This document shows, in pieces, positions 1-7,515 of a DNA stretch of 42,015 nucleotides. The position numbers and the translations under genes are program-made. The DNA is from Candidatus Tiamatella sp. GTDB taxonomy: Archaea; Thermoproteota; Thermoprotei_A; Sulfolobales; Acidilobaceae. Below the pieces are notes generated by a model. The model did not search any database, was not told the DNA's origin, and saw only the letters and a program-made list of their open reading frames with translations. Within the stretch, counting starts at the first letter, position 1; every line of letters begins with the position of its first letter. The DNA is taken from assembly GCA_015522645.1 (NCBI GenBank), contig WALV01000069.1:1-42015 (forward strand). The letters are read 5' to 3'.

Positions 1-12
1 ATATACTAGAAT

Positions 13-99
13 TGCCCCGCTACGAGGGCCCGGCTGAAAAAGCCCCGTGCGGGGAGGTATCGGGGGGATAATGAAGCCGGGTGTCAGGGGCGGGGTACA
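13..99 (+). ncRNA. Probable H/ACA box guide sRNA
   Basis: Seen: this GC-rich stretch folds as one archaeal H/ACA unit. Bases 13-20 pair with 90-97 (lower stem, one G-U), 29-35 pair with 75-81 (upper stem, seven perfect pairs), and 43-46 pair with 51-54 around loop GTGC. The bases just above the upper stem (GA at 36-37 opposite GA at 73-74) can form the tandem sheared pairs of a kink-turn, the L7Ae site. The unpaired arms 21-28 and 82-89 form a pocket, and an ACA trinucleotide lies at 97-99. Fifteen bases separate the upper stem from ACA, matching the known 14-16 rule for pseudouridine guides. The first A of ACA also pairs at the stem end, so the stem may be one pair shorter. I could not name the target from memory; its form would be CUGACA-UN-CCCUCG. 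The promoter would lie outside the window. Confidence 0.6.
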
Positions 100-135
100 T
101 GTTTAGTTTAAATCTAGCCGGGGAATGATGCTGTT

Positions 136-351
136 TTGCCAGGGGGATATAGGAGAACCGTTAAACTCTATTGGATTAAGAATAAAAGTAGGGGTAGAAG
201 TTATACTCAACCTGTTATTAAGATCGTTTTACCTAAAAACTTATTGGAGGATTTAAACGTGAATGAAGGTGAAAACCTTATTTTTGACTTAGAGGTAAAG
301 GATGATGGTGTTATCACACTGACACCCCTTTACGTTGAACGCACGAAATAA
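136..351 (+). CDS. AbrB/SpoVT-like small DNA-binding protein
   Basis: A 71-residue protein whose residues about 27-65 read as a swapped-hairpin AbrB fold: a strand ending in LPK, a helix with LLEDLNV, the turn NEGENL and a closing strand VITLTPL. Proteins of this fold act as dimers that bind DNA, either as transition-state regulators or as the antidote half of toxin-antitoxin pairs; no toxin gene is adjacent here. The N-terminal 25 residues are basic and may add DNA contacts. The only in-frame start is TTG at 136; upstream GGGG at 120-123 is a weak ribosome site. It lies 36 bases after the H/ACA RNA and could be co-transcribed with it. Its stop is followed within 3 bases by a run of perfect hairpins. 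Confidence 0.65.
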   Translation: MPGGYRRTVKLYWIKNKSRGRSYTQPVIKIVLPKNLLEDLNVNEGENLIFDLEVKDDGVITLTPLYVERTK

Positions 352-353
352 TT

Positions 354-544
354 ATTAGATTCGTCTAATCCATGGGAAACCTTAGGTTTCAACAATAGAA
401 AGCCCGATTCTTTCTAATTAGTAATGAAAGGAGAGTCCAAAGGTGAACTAGTATAGTTCTGTAGTAGAGCATTATACATGTTAGTATACCATGATAAGGG
501 AGCCAGTGGCGGGGGGTTAAGGTAATACGAGTTCACTAGTCCCT
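354..544 (+). repeat. Run of short perfect inverted repeats in a convergent intergenic region
   Basis: Successive stem-loops fill this gene-free stretch between two convergent genes: 354-359/364-369 (6 pairs, TTCG loop), 376-381/385-390 (6 pairs, 3-base loop), 396-402/410-416 (7 pairs, 7-base loop), 445-450/454-459 (6 pairs, 3-base loop), 473-477/484-488 (5 pairs), and a longer one in which 497-501 plus 505-508 pair with 540-544 plus 534-537. Three perfect hairpins begin 3 bases after the preceding stop codon. They could be a 3' transcript structure, a processed RNA or protein-binding palindromes. No open reading frame of note lies here, and no box C/D or ACA signature was found. Confidence 0.45.
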
Positions 545-585
545 GCTAGATTCAAAAAACGAGATATTCGTGGGTAAAGGATTAA

Positions 586-1149
586 TTATTGACTGGTCCT
601 AGCCTTCTCTTCTTCCGTTTTATACATGAACTCTTCATTAGACGGCATATTGTATAATAAAACCGGCAAAGAACCCTCTGAAAGTTTTTCTATTAATTTA
701 ACACGATTACCATACGTGAGTATATAATATACCTTGGGGAACCCATCACGCATGTCTCTGATTATTCTCTCCAACAGTATTCTAGGCCTAAACTTATCTA
801 GAACTTCCTGTGGATCAGCCCATACGACCTTCACTTTCTCCTCTAGTGGTATGGGTTCACCCATTATTCCACAGTCAAAGTAAAACACTATCTCATGCCT
901 AAGCCTATTCTTGATCATGTACATGTTCTCGTTGATGTAAACTATTCTTTTCGGCACAGCATCTACTCCTAACTCCTCTCTCATCTCTCTTATTGCGCAA
1001 TGCGTAATACTCTCATAAAACTCTGTATGCCCGCCTGGAAAACGGTAGTAGTTATATTTTGCATCATACTGGAATAACATTCTGTCATCACGTTGTACGA
1101 GGCATCTGGAGCCAACTTCTATCCCTTTTATCCTATTCTTTCTCCTCAT
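586..1149 (-). CDS. Nudix hydrolase
   Basis: A 187-residue Nudix-family pyrophosphohydrolase. The Nudix box runs from G40 to V62 and keeps the pattern G-x5-E-x7-REVxEExGU: G40, E46, R54, E55, E58, E59 and G61 are all visible, giving the magnesium site. Family members split nucleoside diphosphates linked to another moiety (oxidised dNTPs, ADP-ribose, NADH, CoA, caps). The tail after about residue 135 is not a standard Nudix element and does not reveal the substrate. Start is ATG at 1149, preceded at very short spacing by a GGT motif, so the transcript may be nearly leaderless. It is divergent from the winged-helix gene at 1224 across 74 bases. Function beyond Nudix chemistry is not predictable from sequence. 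Confidence 0.85.
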   Translation of the reverse strand: MRRKNRIKGIEVGSRCLVQRDDRMLFQYDAKYNYYRFPGGHTEFYESITHCAIREMREELGVDAVPKRIVYINENMYMIKNRLRHEIVFYFDCGIMGEPIPLEEKVKVVWADPQEVLDKFRPRILLERIIRDMRDGFPKVYYILTYGNRVKLIEKLSEGSLPVLLYNMPSNEEFMYKTEEEKARTSQ

Positions 1150-1223
1150 TACCTACCACTACTATAATATCACGGTGTCCTTCCCCTTATATGGAGTTTG
1201 ATGCTATTTAACTATCTAGTTGG

Positions 1224-1496
1224 GTGTATAGCCGAATGACCGGAGTAGTGAAAACTATTTTAAGATCACTTCAAAACTCACCTAAAGCACCTGGTGACGT
1301 AGTTTCTGAAACAAGACTGCCAAGATACCTTGTATTAGCTAGTTTCAGATGCCTAGAGGAGTTAGGACTCATAGAAACATTCTATAGTAGAGGGAGCTAC
1401 AAGCTGTATGTACTAACCGATAAAGGCCAGGAGATTTTGGAGGGCGAGGGAGCCCCTTCAAGTTTGGATGAGGAAGAAGGTACCATGGCTGCTTGA
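1224..1496 (+). CDS. Winged-helix DNA-binding protein
   Basis: A 90-residue protein with the layout of a one-domain winged-helix regulator: helices over residues 6-45 (the recognition helix probably around TRLPRYLVLASFRCLEELG) followed by a two-strand wing ending YVLTDKGQEIL, a phrase common in PadR/MarR-like archaeal regulators. The C-terminal 20 residues are acidic (DEEEG) and likely disordered. GTG at 1224 is the first start; ATG at 1236 is a possible alternative and would remove only four residues. It faces the Lrp gene convergently with 10 bases between stops, and is divergent from the Nudix gene, which it might regulate. Target genes are unknown. Confidence 0.7.
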   Translation: MYSRMTGVVKTILRSLQNSPKAPGDVVSETRLPRYLVLASFRCLEELGLIETFYSRGSYKLYVLTDKGQEILEGEGAPSSLDEEEGTMAA

Positions 1497-1506
1497 CCTC
1501 TCGGTT

Positions 1507-1935
1507 TTATTCCTTTATAACGTTTAGAATTATAGCAGGCCTAACATGATGGACTCCTTGCATGCTTTCAATTTCCCTGTGAATCCTTGTGAGCTCGTCA
1601 TTGTCTTGTGCTATTATTTTAACCATTATTGAATGGTCTCCAGAAGTAATTGCAAGGAATTCGACATAGTCTTTCTTTTTAAGCTGTTCGATTACTGAGA
1701 ACAAATACTCTGGTAACGCGTCCAGTCCCGTTATGGAAACCATATTATACCCGAGTTTCTTGTAGTCAACAATTACCGTATATTTCTTTATTACACCGTT
1801 AGACTCTAGTTTTTTAATGCGTTTCATAACCGCTACTTCACTTATTCCAAGCTTTCTAGCTATTTCCGAGTATGATACCCTAGAGTTCTCTTTAAGCATG
1901 CTAATTATTATTCTGTCTTTTTCGTCCACCATCAT
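1507..1935 (-). CDS. Lrp/AsnC family transcriptional regulator
   Basis: A 142-residue single-unit Lrp/AsnC (feast/famine) regulator. Residues about 3-60 form the AsnC-type helix-turn-helix (EIARKLGISEVAVMKRIKKLE, then GVIKKYTVIVD), and 65-140 the RAM effector-binding domain, including the GDHSIMVKI strand. Such proteins form octamers or dimers, sense amino acids and commonly repress their own gene. Two consecutive ATG codons (1935 and 1932) can serve as start. It lies about 80 bases downstream of the peroxiredoxin gene on the same strand but has its own TATA element, so the two may be separate units. The effector cannot be read from the sequence. Confidence 0.88.
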   Translation of the reverse strand: MMVDEKDRIIISMLKENSRVSYSEIARKLGISEVAVMKRIKKLESNGVIKKYTVIVDYKKLGYNMVSITGLDALPEYLFSVIEQLKKKDYVEFLAITSGDHSIMVKIIAQDNDELTRIHREIESMQGVHHVRPAIILNVIKE

Positions 1936-1968
1936 TAGTCACTAATAGAACGAATCGATAAACTAAGA

Positions 1969-1979
1969 TTTTTAAACTT
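1969..1979 (-). promoter_or_regulatory. TATA box for the Lrp gene
   Basis: On the minus strand this reads AAGTTTAAAAA, a BRE-like AAG followed by an archaeal TATA core. It is about 40 bases ahead of the ATG at 1935, which predicts transcription starting near 1948 and a leader of some 13 bases. Confidence 0.5.
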
Positions 1980-2014
1980 AATTGTATAGATACCTAAGTA
2001 TGAGGAAAAAGATT

Positions 2015-2722
2015 TTAATTGTTGGATGGAGTCGCCACCCTCTTAAGATAATTCCTCACTTCTTCGATTTCATCGGGTGAAGCCTTCGAGTCGTGGCATA
2101 GCCACCAGTCGAAGCACTCGAAAGTCTTCATTCTTTCCTCGGCTTCCTTAACTGTGGATGCCGGTGATACTATTAGATGATCCCCTATTATTTCATTGTT
2201 AGGCCAGTTTGCCGGTGCTGCTCTCCCATATTTATCTATAATTTGCAGCGTTCTAACTATCCTTAGTATTTCATCCATGTTTCTCCCAAGCTCCTGGGGG
2301 TAGTATAGTATTGTTCTAATCACTCCTTTATCATCTACTATGAAGACAGCTCTTACCGTAGCCGATGCAGATTGTGCGTGTATCATTCCAAGCTTCTCTG
2401 ACACTGTTCCTCTGGAATCACTAATTATCGGGAAAGGTATTTCCACGTTTAGTTTCTCTTTTATCCACTCTATCCATTTTATATGGCTGAATGTGGCGTC
2501 AACGCTGAGCCCTATTAGTTCAGTGTTTATTTTCTTGAAATCCTCATATCTCTTCGCGAATGCAACGAATTCTGTTGTGCATACTGGTGTAAAGTCAGCT
2601 GGATGGCTGAAAAGGACAAACCATTTGCCTTTGAAGTGGTCTGGCAGTTTTATTGGACCATGTGTAGTGTGTACCTCTAGTTCTGGGAATTTTTCACCAA
2701 TAAGAGGTATGCTTCCAGGCAT
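2015..2722 (-). CDS. Prx6-type peroxiredoxin (thiol peroxidase)
   Basis: A 235-residue peroxiredoxin closely matching the Aeropyrum pernix ApTPx type. It reduces hydrogen peroxide and organic peroxides. The peroxidatic cysteine is C48 in the PVCTTE motif (with P41 and T45), and two C-terminal cysteines, C203 and C209 in [10 protein letters not shown], correspond to the resolving pair of ApTPx, where they form the disulfide within and between subunits of a decamer. The start is set at ATG 2722, because a GGTG ribosome site sits 6 bases upstream and the protein then begins [10 protein letters not shown] as in known homologues; an in-frame GTG at 2731 lies inside that site. A strong TATA box precedes it. 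It probably serves oxygen-stress defence, together with the flavodiiron protein at 15 kb. Confidence 0.93.
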   Translation of the reverse strand: MPGSIPLIGEKFPELEVHTTHGPIKLPDHFKGKWFVLFSHPADFTPVCTTEFVAFAKRYEDFKKINTELIGLSVDATFSHIKWIEWIKEKLNVEIPFPIISDSRGTVSEKLGMIHAQSASATVRAVFIVDDKGVIRTILYYPQELGRNMDEILRIVRTLQIIDKYGRAAPANWPNNEIIGDHLIVSPASTVKEAEERMKTFECFDWWLCHDSKASPDEIEEVRNYLKRVATPSNN

Positions 2723-2752
2723 TTTTTTCACCGTTAAATAATGTTTGTCAGG

Positions 2753-2766
2753 ATTTTATTATAAAC
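2753..2766 (-). promoter_or_regulatory. BRE/TATA promoter of the peroxiredoxin gene
   Basis: The minus strand reads GTTTATAATAAAAT with purine-rich GAAAA just upstream, a strong archaeal BRE/TATA match. Transcription is predicted near 2734, giving a leader only about 12 bases long that carries the GGTG ribosome site. Confidence 0.6.
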
Positions 2767-2815
2767 TTTTCTATGTATAAAAGGACACAATAAAGTTTAA
2801 AAAACTAACTTAAAA

Positions 2816-3565
2816 TTACAGGATTTTAAAAAGACGTCTTGCATTCTGATTCGCCCTAATAATAACCTCCCTGGAATCTAACTCTTTCAGTTTTCCAACG
2901 ATTTCTGCAGCTTTCAATATGTATTTAGAACTAAGTCTAAGCCCCCTATAGTTATATGGGCCATCACTCTCTAAAAGCATTATATTATCTGGGATAACTG
3001 AAGCAATTTTCCTACTCTTCTCCTGGATTATAATTGCAGCGTTAATAGATATATAGTATCCAGCATACTCTATGTCTCTTACCAGATCAACTGGCCCTGT
3101 ATACCAGTGAAACATGGCTCGGCCTATATCGTGTTTGAGTAATAAATCGAAAACCTCTCGCCATGCACCTGCTGCATGTATATTTAGTACACTATTATTC
3201 TCCTTGGCGTATTCTAGGAATCTAGTGAAAACCTCAGCCTGCTTATTGAAAGTTCCCCCTACGAATTTCTTGTCTAGCCCCACTTCTCCGATGCAATCTA
3301 TTTGTTCTGAGATGGCAAGTGACAACAAGCCGTCAAGTTCCCGTGAATTGTCTACATTCCATGGATGAAGCCCTACGCATGGGATTATTTTCCCACTATA
3401 CCTATCTGCGAGCTCTATAACTACTTTACTCGTCTCTAGATTTTCTCCGACCCCGATAATCTTGAAAGGAGGTGTATAACTAGTAAGCTCTTCTAACTCT
3501 TCTCTACTGTACTGATATATATGGGAATGAACATCTATTATTTCGTCGACAGCATCCAATATCAT
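2816..3565 (-). CDS. TatD-like metal-dependent hydrolase
   Basis: A 249-residue amidohydrolase-fold protein of the TatD group. Metal ligands are visible in order: HSH at residues 13-15 (HxH after strand 1), E in CIGEVGLD, H in NIHAAGA, H in FHWYTG, and D in LESDGPY. TatD proteins are nucleases or phosphodiesterases, but archaeal members are not characterised in detail. The longer frame begins at ATG 3589, inside the upstream gene; the GGAGGT site that overlaps that gene's stop supports ATG 3565 or TTG 3559 instead. I chose 3565. It is the last gene of a leftward set with the 78-residue protein at 3573-3809 only 7 bases upstream, so co-translation is likely. Confidence 0.82.
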   Translation of the reverse strand: MILDAVDEIIDVHSHIYQYSREELEELTSYTPPFKIIGVGENLETSKVVIELADRYSGKIIPCVGLHPWNVDNSRELDGLLSLAISEQIDCIGEVGLDKKFVGGTFNKQAEVFTRFLEYAKENNSVLNIHAAGAWREVFDLLLKHDIGRAMFHWYTGPVDLVRDIEYAGYYISINAAIIIQEKSRKIASVIPDNIMLLESDGPYNYRGLRLSSKYILKAAEIVGKLKELDSREVIIRANQNARRLFKIL

Positions 3566-3572
3566 ATACCTC

Positions 3573-3809
3573 CTAAACATCGTATTCAATGGATGGCTCG
3601 AGATCGCCTATTATTCCTTCAAGGATTTCATGGTCATCGGACTGTCCAGTTTTTCTAGCCTCATCAGCCATCTTTCTCGTTATGTCAGCTAATTTCATTA
3701 TAAACAAGTTGTATGGAAGCTTCGAGTCTAGTAGCTCTATGAATTCTTTGCAGGAGCTATACTTGTTTTTCTCGCATATTTCGCTTATAGCCGATACTAT
3801 ATGCTCCAT
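3573..3809 (-). CDS. Small conserved-looking protein of unknown function
   Basis: A 78-residue protein that I do not recognise. It looks mostly helical, with an acidic C-terminus (EILEGIIGDLEPSIEYDV), two cysteines (C12, C20) not in a metal-binding pattern, and no membrane segment. ATG at 3809 is preceded by GGATGA at short spacing. Its stop codon overlaps the GGAGGT ribosome site of the TatD-like gene, which argues for a two-gene operon and perhaps a physical partnership with that hydrolase. The reading frame is confirmed by this coupling and by codon use like that of its neighbours (AGA/AGG, ATA) rather than by homology. Confidence 0.6.
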   Translation of the reverse strand: MEHIVSAISEICEKNKYSSCKEFIELLDSKLPYNLFIMKLADITRKMADEARKTGQSDDHEILEGIIGDLEPSIEYDV

Positions 3810-3875
3810 AGTTCATCCTATTTTAAAACGTTTGCAATTAGGGGAAATAAAGGAGATTTTAGATGAATCTAAGAA

Positions 3876-4310
3876 TCAAACCGCAATAGATTCAGTGTTA
3901 CCGGGTATATTACTCTCCGAATCCTGTGCTGGATTGCTATTTAAGATCCCATTCTCACCCAACCCGGCAGAGAATCTTCTTAGGATATTACCTAGACAGT
4001 TCTCCTCCCTTTTCCTGCATAGTATGAAGGGTTTTACGTTATAAAACCCGCTTGACGACTCCTCTTTCTTGCCTAAGATTTTAAAGTGTTTTCTGAATAA
4101 TTTTGTCGGGATTATGATAACGGATTTAGGGTCATTTGGGTCAGGTGGAGTAAGAGGCGCTCCACACACGGGGCATGTTTTATTTATATCTATTATCCTA
4201 GATACATGCGGGGGTCCATTGTATCTCTTACCAGCACTTCTCCCATCAAGGTATTGGTAGTCGAACACGTATCCACAATTCCTACATACTACCAAAATTC
4301 CACCAGCCAA
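3876..4310 (-). CDS. Zinc-ribbon protein of unknown function
   Basis: A 144-residue protein with one split zinc ribbon: C9-x2-C12 in CRNCG and C46-x2-C49 in CPVCG, followed by PPDPNDPKSVIIIP. The C-terminal 40 residues (SAGLGENGIL... to the end) are low in structure. I know no function for this arrangement; it may bind nucleic acid or protein. The open frame extends to ATG 4373, but GGAGGG eight bases before TTG 4310 marks the more likely start, and the 21 extra residues lack domain character. It lies 66 bases upstream of the 78-residue gene on the same strand and could be the first gene of the TatD-like operon. Confidence 0.65.
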   Translation of the reverse strand: MAGGILVVCRNCGYVFDYQYLDGRSAGKRYNGPPHVSRIIDINKTCPVCGAPLTPPDPNDPKSVIIIPTKLFRKHFKILGKKEESSSGFYNVKPFILCRKREENCLGNILRRFSAGLGENGILNSNPAQDSESNIPGNTESIAV

Positions 4311-4409
4311 AAAAGCATCCCTCCAAAAGATAATGTTTAGCTTTCTGATCCTACGAATAGTAGGACTGCTCAAAATAATAGGGTACTCCTTGGAATAGGT
4401 TATGTATTA

Positions 4410-4556
4410 ATGATTATTCTGATGCTTAAGCCTGGCAGCGTTAAAGTGTTTTCCATTATGTGGAACACATTTTTAGTCCTTTATAGAGAAAGAGAGCAAG
4501 TAATTGTTCAGTATACCCGATACCTGTATAGATGGTTTATACGCTTCACACAATAA
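4410..4556 (+). CDS. Possible 48-residue basic membrane-associated peptide (weak)
   Basis: The interval 4311-4638 has no clear gene. Its only notable content is this open frame (open from 4341) from ATG 4410: a hydrophobic start (MIILML), then an aromatic and basic stretch ending RYLYRWFIRFTQ. No good ribosome site precedes it and I recognise no family. It may be chance; the candidate promoter for the downstream hydrolase (TAATATTTAAAC near 4568) lies after it. Confidence 0.15.
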   Translation: MIILMLKPGSVKVFSIMWNTFLVLYREREQVIVQYTRYLYRWFIRFTQ

Positions 4557-4638
4557 TTCAGGTTAACTTAATATTTAAACGGCTGGGTGTCAACTATCAA
4601 ATACTGGTTTCTGCCAGGATAGAGCAGGGTGTACTGTT

Positions 4639-5508
4639 TTGATCGAAATAGTGAAAACAATTGATTTTCCACTAACCTACCCGGCGAACCATTACCTAGT
4701 AAAAACGGATAACGGGCTTCTACAAATAGATGCTGGAGCAAAGCTAGCAAATAATCAATCAGCTAATCCTGATTACGTACTTATCACTCACTGGCACTGG
4801 GATCATACATATGGTGTAGTAGGGAGGAAGGATCTCAATATATGTATTTCCAAGGACTCGTTCGAAAAAATTAACCCTGAGAAATCGCTGGATAGAATGC
4901 GGGAGATAGTCACTAGCGTAGAAGGCCCTCATACATGGAAGTTCACTAGGGAGAATGCTGAAATATATGTAAGCAAGTATATAGAAATATTCCAGGCCTT
5001 GAGGGAGGACCACAATGTTTTATGGCTTGAAGAGTGCCCCCCGATTCTCGAGGGGTTAGTATCATATATTAAGTGTCCAGGTCACAGCGATGACCATGTT
5101 TGTTTCATTATGGGAGGTAATGTTTTCGTTGGCGATAACATGGCCCCCGGATGGAATGTAACGCTAAATGATCCCATGCAGTATATTGAGTCAATGTATA
5201 GGTTGCTCCAAGTGAATTGGGATGTTGCGTACCCAGGCCATGGCGATCCCCTGCATAGGAGGGATGCTGTCAATTATATAGTATCCACTATAAGATCCAA
5301 AATTAGGAGGATGTGTAAAACTCTAGCATCCTTGGAACCAAGATCTGACCTAGGAAACGTTATTGGGAAAGTCTATGGGCCTGAAATGAATGGTCCATTG
5401 AGGTATGTGGCTGCACGAAGCCTACTCGGATACCTAAAGAATCTTGAGGAAATGAATATAATAAAAATAGATAAGAGTAGGTATCCGTGGCAAATAGAGA
5501 AGCTCTAG
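4639..5508 (+). CDS. Metallo-beta-lactamase-fold hydrolase
   Basis: A 289-residue MBL-fold hydrolase. The dinuclear metal site is complete: H51, H53, D55, H56 in THWHWDHTYG, H149 in KCPGHSDDH, D166 in FVGDNM and H201 in YPGHGDP. The C-terminal 80 residues look like the winged-helix cap seen in LACTB2/glyoxalase-II-like members. Substrates in this family range from thioesters to RNA, and cannot be set here. TTG at 4639 follows a GGGTG site with 7-base spacing. It ends 51 bases before gcvT on the same strand; if co-transcribed it might act on a one-carbon or thioester compound, but that is inference from position alone. Confidence 0.85.
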   Translation: MIEIVKTIDFPLTYPANHYLVKTDNGLLQIDAGAKLANNQSANPDYVLITHWHWDHTYGVVGRKDLNICISKDSFEKINPEKSLDRMREIVTSVEGPHTWKFTRENAEIYVSKYIEIFQALREDHNVLWLEECPPILEGLVSYIKCPGHSDDHVCFIMGGNVFVGDNMAPGWNVTLNDPMQYIESMYRLLQVNWDVAYPGHGDPLHRRDAVNYIVSTIRSKIRRMCKTLASLEPRSDLGNVIGKVYGPEMNGPLRYVAARSLLGYLKNLEEMNIIKIDKSRYPWQIEKL

Positions 5509-5559
5509 CTGTTATATATTTTAGGATACCCGCCAGAAACAACAACGAGGTAGATCGCA

Positions 5560-6663
5560 TTGGTGATCCAGCATCCGCATAGAACTATCCACATCTCCCT
5601 TGGAGCAAAAATGGGGGAATTCGGGGGATGGGAAACACCTATCTCCTATACAAGTGTAAAAGACGAACATATCGCTGTCAGAACAAGGGTAGGAGTCTTC
5701 GATTTAACCCATATGGGAAGAATACTGATTAAAGGGGATAACGCGTCGGAGTTTCTGTCGAAAATGGTTCCAAAGAAAATGGAAAAGGCTACTCCCGGTA
5801 CGATGCCCGGTCCTACCGCGCTTCTAAACGAGAAATCAGGGATTATTGACGATGTAATGCCCTATAAAATCAGTGAAAACGAATGGTTACTGGCTGTAAA
5901 TGCCCCTAATCGCGATAAGGATATATCTTGGCTTAAGAAATGGCGTGATAAACTGGGATATACCGGTGTTGCCATAGAGGACTATACGTTCGAGTATTCA
6001 CTTATAGCTCTCCAGGGACCTGAAGCCAGTAAAATACTCGGGAGCCTTGGGGCAGGCCAGTTAACTCAAATAAAACCGCTTACATTCATCCATGACACGA
6101 GTATAGCGGGTTGGAATATTTGGATTGCTAGTAGAAGCGGGTGGACAGGTGAAGACGGCTTTGAGTTCATAGCTGACCCGGAGAGCACTGAAGGCCTATT
6201 CAAAGCTTTCATCGAGGCGGGAGCGAAGCCGTGTGGGTTAGGAGCACGGGACAGTCTCAGGATGGAAGTAGGTTTCGTGCTAGCAGGAGAGGATATCGAT
6301 GAAAATGTGACACCGGTGGATGCTAGATACTGGCTTGTGTTCGACTATGATAAAATAGATTGCATAGGATGCCAGGCTCTAAAGGAAGCGTTATCTATTG
6401 GAGCTAGAAAAGTAAGGGTTGGAGTCAGGTTCAAAAAGAAGGACAGGAGGATCCCTAGAAGAGGCTATGAGATATTTGTTCCTGGCACAGACACCGTTAT
6501 AGGCACTGTAACTAGTGGAGCCTATAGTCCCTTGCTTGATAGGGGAATAGGTCAGGCTTACATAGATCCTTCGCATGCACTATTCGGTATGAAAGTGGAA
6601 GTAGAGATAAGGGGTAAACGGGTTAAAGCTAAAATAGTTGACTTCCCGTTCATAAGAAAGTAG
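5560..6663 (+). CDS. gcvT: Glycine cleavage system T protein (aminomethyltransferase)
   Basis: A 367-residue GcvT, the usual length. It transfers the aminomethyl carbon from the lipoyl arm of GcvH to tetrahydrofolate or, in archaea, a tetrahydromethanopterin-like carrier, releasing ammonia. Family marks visible are FDLTHMGRI near residue 48, IIDD at 95-98 (the catalytic Asp region), the SGWTGEDGFE segment at 193-202, and GARDSLRMEVG about 228-238. TTG 5560 is supported by GAGGT eight bases upstream; GTG 5563 is the alternative. gcvH follows after 12 bases, so the two are one operon. The P protein and the dihydrolipoyl dehydrogenase are not in this window. Confidence 0.93.
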   Translation: MVIQHPHRTIHISLGAKMGEFGGWETPISYTSVKDEHIAVRTRVGVFDLTHMGRILIKGDNASEFLSKMVPKKMEKATPGTMPGPTALLNEKSGIIDDVMPYKISENEWLLAVNAPNRDKDISWLKKWRDKLGYTGVAIEDYTFEYSLIALQGPEASKILGSLGAGQLTQIKPLTFIHDTSIAGWNIWIASRSGWTGEDGFEFIADPESTEGLFKAFIEAGAKPCGLGARDSLRMEVGFVLAGEDIDENVTPVDARYWLVFDYDKIDCIGCQALKEALSIGARKVRVGVRFKKKDRRIPRRGYEIFVPGTDTVIGTVTSGAYSPLLDRGIGQAYIDPSHALFGMKVEVEIRGKRVKAKIVDFPFIRK

Positions 6664-6675
6664 GGTTGAAAACCC

Positions 6676-7095
6676 ATGGTAGACTCAATTATTGTTGAAG
6701 GATACGAGATTTTTAAGGATAGGTTATATACGAAAACTCACGAGTGGATCAAAATACATGGAGAGAACGGCATTGTAGGAATAACAGACTATGCGCAAAA
6801 AGAGTTACAAGACATTACATACGTTGAACTCCCTGACATAGGAATAGAAGTAAGCCAAGGAGAAGAAGTAGCAACGGTCGAAAGCGTAAAACACACATCA
6901 CCTATATACTCTCCTGTATCTGGGGAGATCATCAATGTAAACGAGAACCTAGAAGAAGAGCCTGATATAATTAACAAGAACCCTTATGGGGATGGATGGA
7001 TATTCGAGATAAAGCTCACGAATCCGGGTGAGATTAAGAACCTTCTTTCCCCTGAGATTTACGCTGACTTGGTTCGTGCTGAGAAGAAGAGCTAA
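6676..7095 (+). CDS. gcvH: Glycine cleavage system H protein (lipoyl carrier)
   Basis: A 139-residue GcvH. The lipoylated lysine is K72 in ATVESVKHTSPI, in the tight turn of a biotinyl/lipoyl fold, followed by the mirrored strand SPVSGEII and the GDGWIFEI closing strand typical of the family. It shuttles the aminomethyl group between P, T and L proteins. ATG 6676 follows gcvT by 12 bases; the intervening GGGTT/AACCC can form a small hairpin right against the start codon. The last 62 bases overlap the 3' end of the convergent zinc-ribbon gene, so both C-termini are encoded by the same DNA. Confidence 0.93.
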   Translation: MVDSIIVEGYEIFKDRLYTKTHEWIKIHGENGIVGITDYAQKELQDITYVELPDIGIEVSQGEEVATVESVKHTSPIYSPVSGEIINVNENLEEEPDIINKNPYGDGWIFEIKLTNPGEIKNLLSPEIYADLVRAEKKS

Positions 7096-7432
7096 ATGAC
7101 AACCTCATATTACCCCCTATCTCTACGGCTTTCTCCAATATCAAGAGCCATCTACCAATATCCTCGGGAGTCGAACCATTAGACATTAACTCTTTAATTT
7201 TACCAGCGGAATAACCTATTAATTCTCTGAGAACGGACTCTGCCTCTATAATCGACGCCTCCTCGTCACTACTAACTATTTTTATCTTCCCATGTATAGG
7301 GCACACTATATCCCCGTTGGGAAGGCGGAATAGTGGAGAGCCGCATAACGGGCAAGTCTCCTCTAACATCACAGCGCCTCGCTGCATTAACCTAGCCATC
7401 TTTCTCACTAAATCATCGCTATTCACGGGCAA
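7034..7432 (-). CDS. Autoantigen p27 (Sjogren/scleroderma SSA1-like) zinc-ribbon protein
   Basis: A 132-residue archaeal member of the autoantigen p27 family. The diagnostic block [26 protein letters not shown] near the N-terminus is followed by VCPIHG, so the ribbon is C-x2-C and C-x2-H: the usual last cysteine is histidine. The middle is helical and the tail ([16 protein letters not shown]) is disordered. The family's biochemical role is not established. ATG 7438 touches the GAGGTGG ribosome site; TTG 7432, at better spacing, is the likely start and gives MPVNSDDLV. Its tail overlaps gcvH by 62 bases on the opposite strand. Confidence 0.8.
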   Translation of the reverse strand: MPVNSDDLVRKMARLMQRGAVMLEETCPLCGSPLFRLPNGDIVCPIHGKIKIVSSDEEASIIEAESVLRELIGYSAGKIKELMSNGSTPEDIGRWLLILEKAVEIGGNMRLSFSSSSQHEPSQRKSQGKEGS

Positions 7433-7515
7433 GAACATCCACCTCTACTAACTATATTATTATATCTCCACAGATTCAAACTATAACACTGACGTCTCAC
7501 TGGAGGTGGAGTATA

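Noticed and set aside
491-548. Second box C/D RNA candidate beginning ATGATAA
   Set aside because: Box C is imperfect and no CTGA box follows at a suitable distance.
2340-2741. 133-codon frame on the plus strand over the peroxiredoxin gene
   Set aside because: It is fully antisense to a clearly recognised peroxiredoxin and lacks a ribosome site or domain.
3566-3589. Longer N-terminus of the TatD-like protein from ATG 3589
   Set aside because: It would overlap the upstream gene, and the GGAGGT site lies downstream of that ATG.
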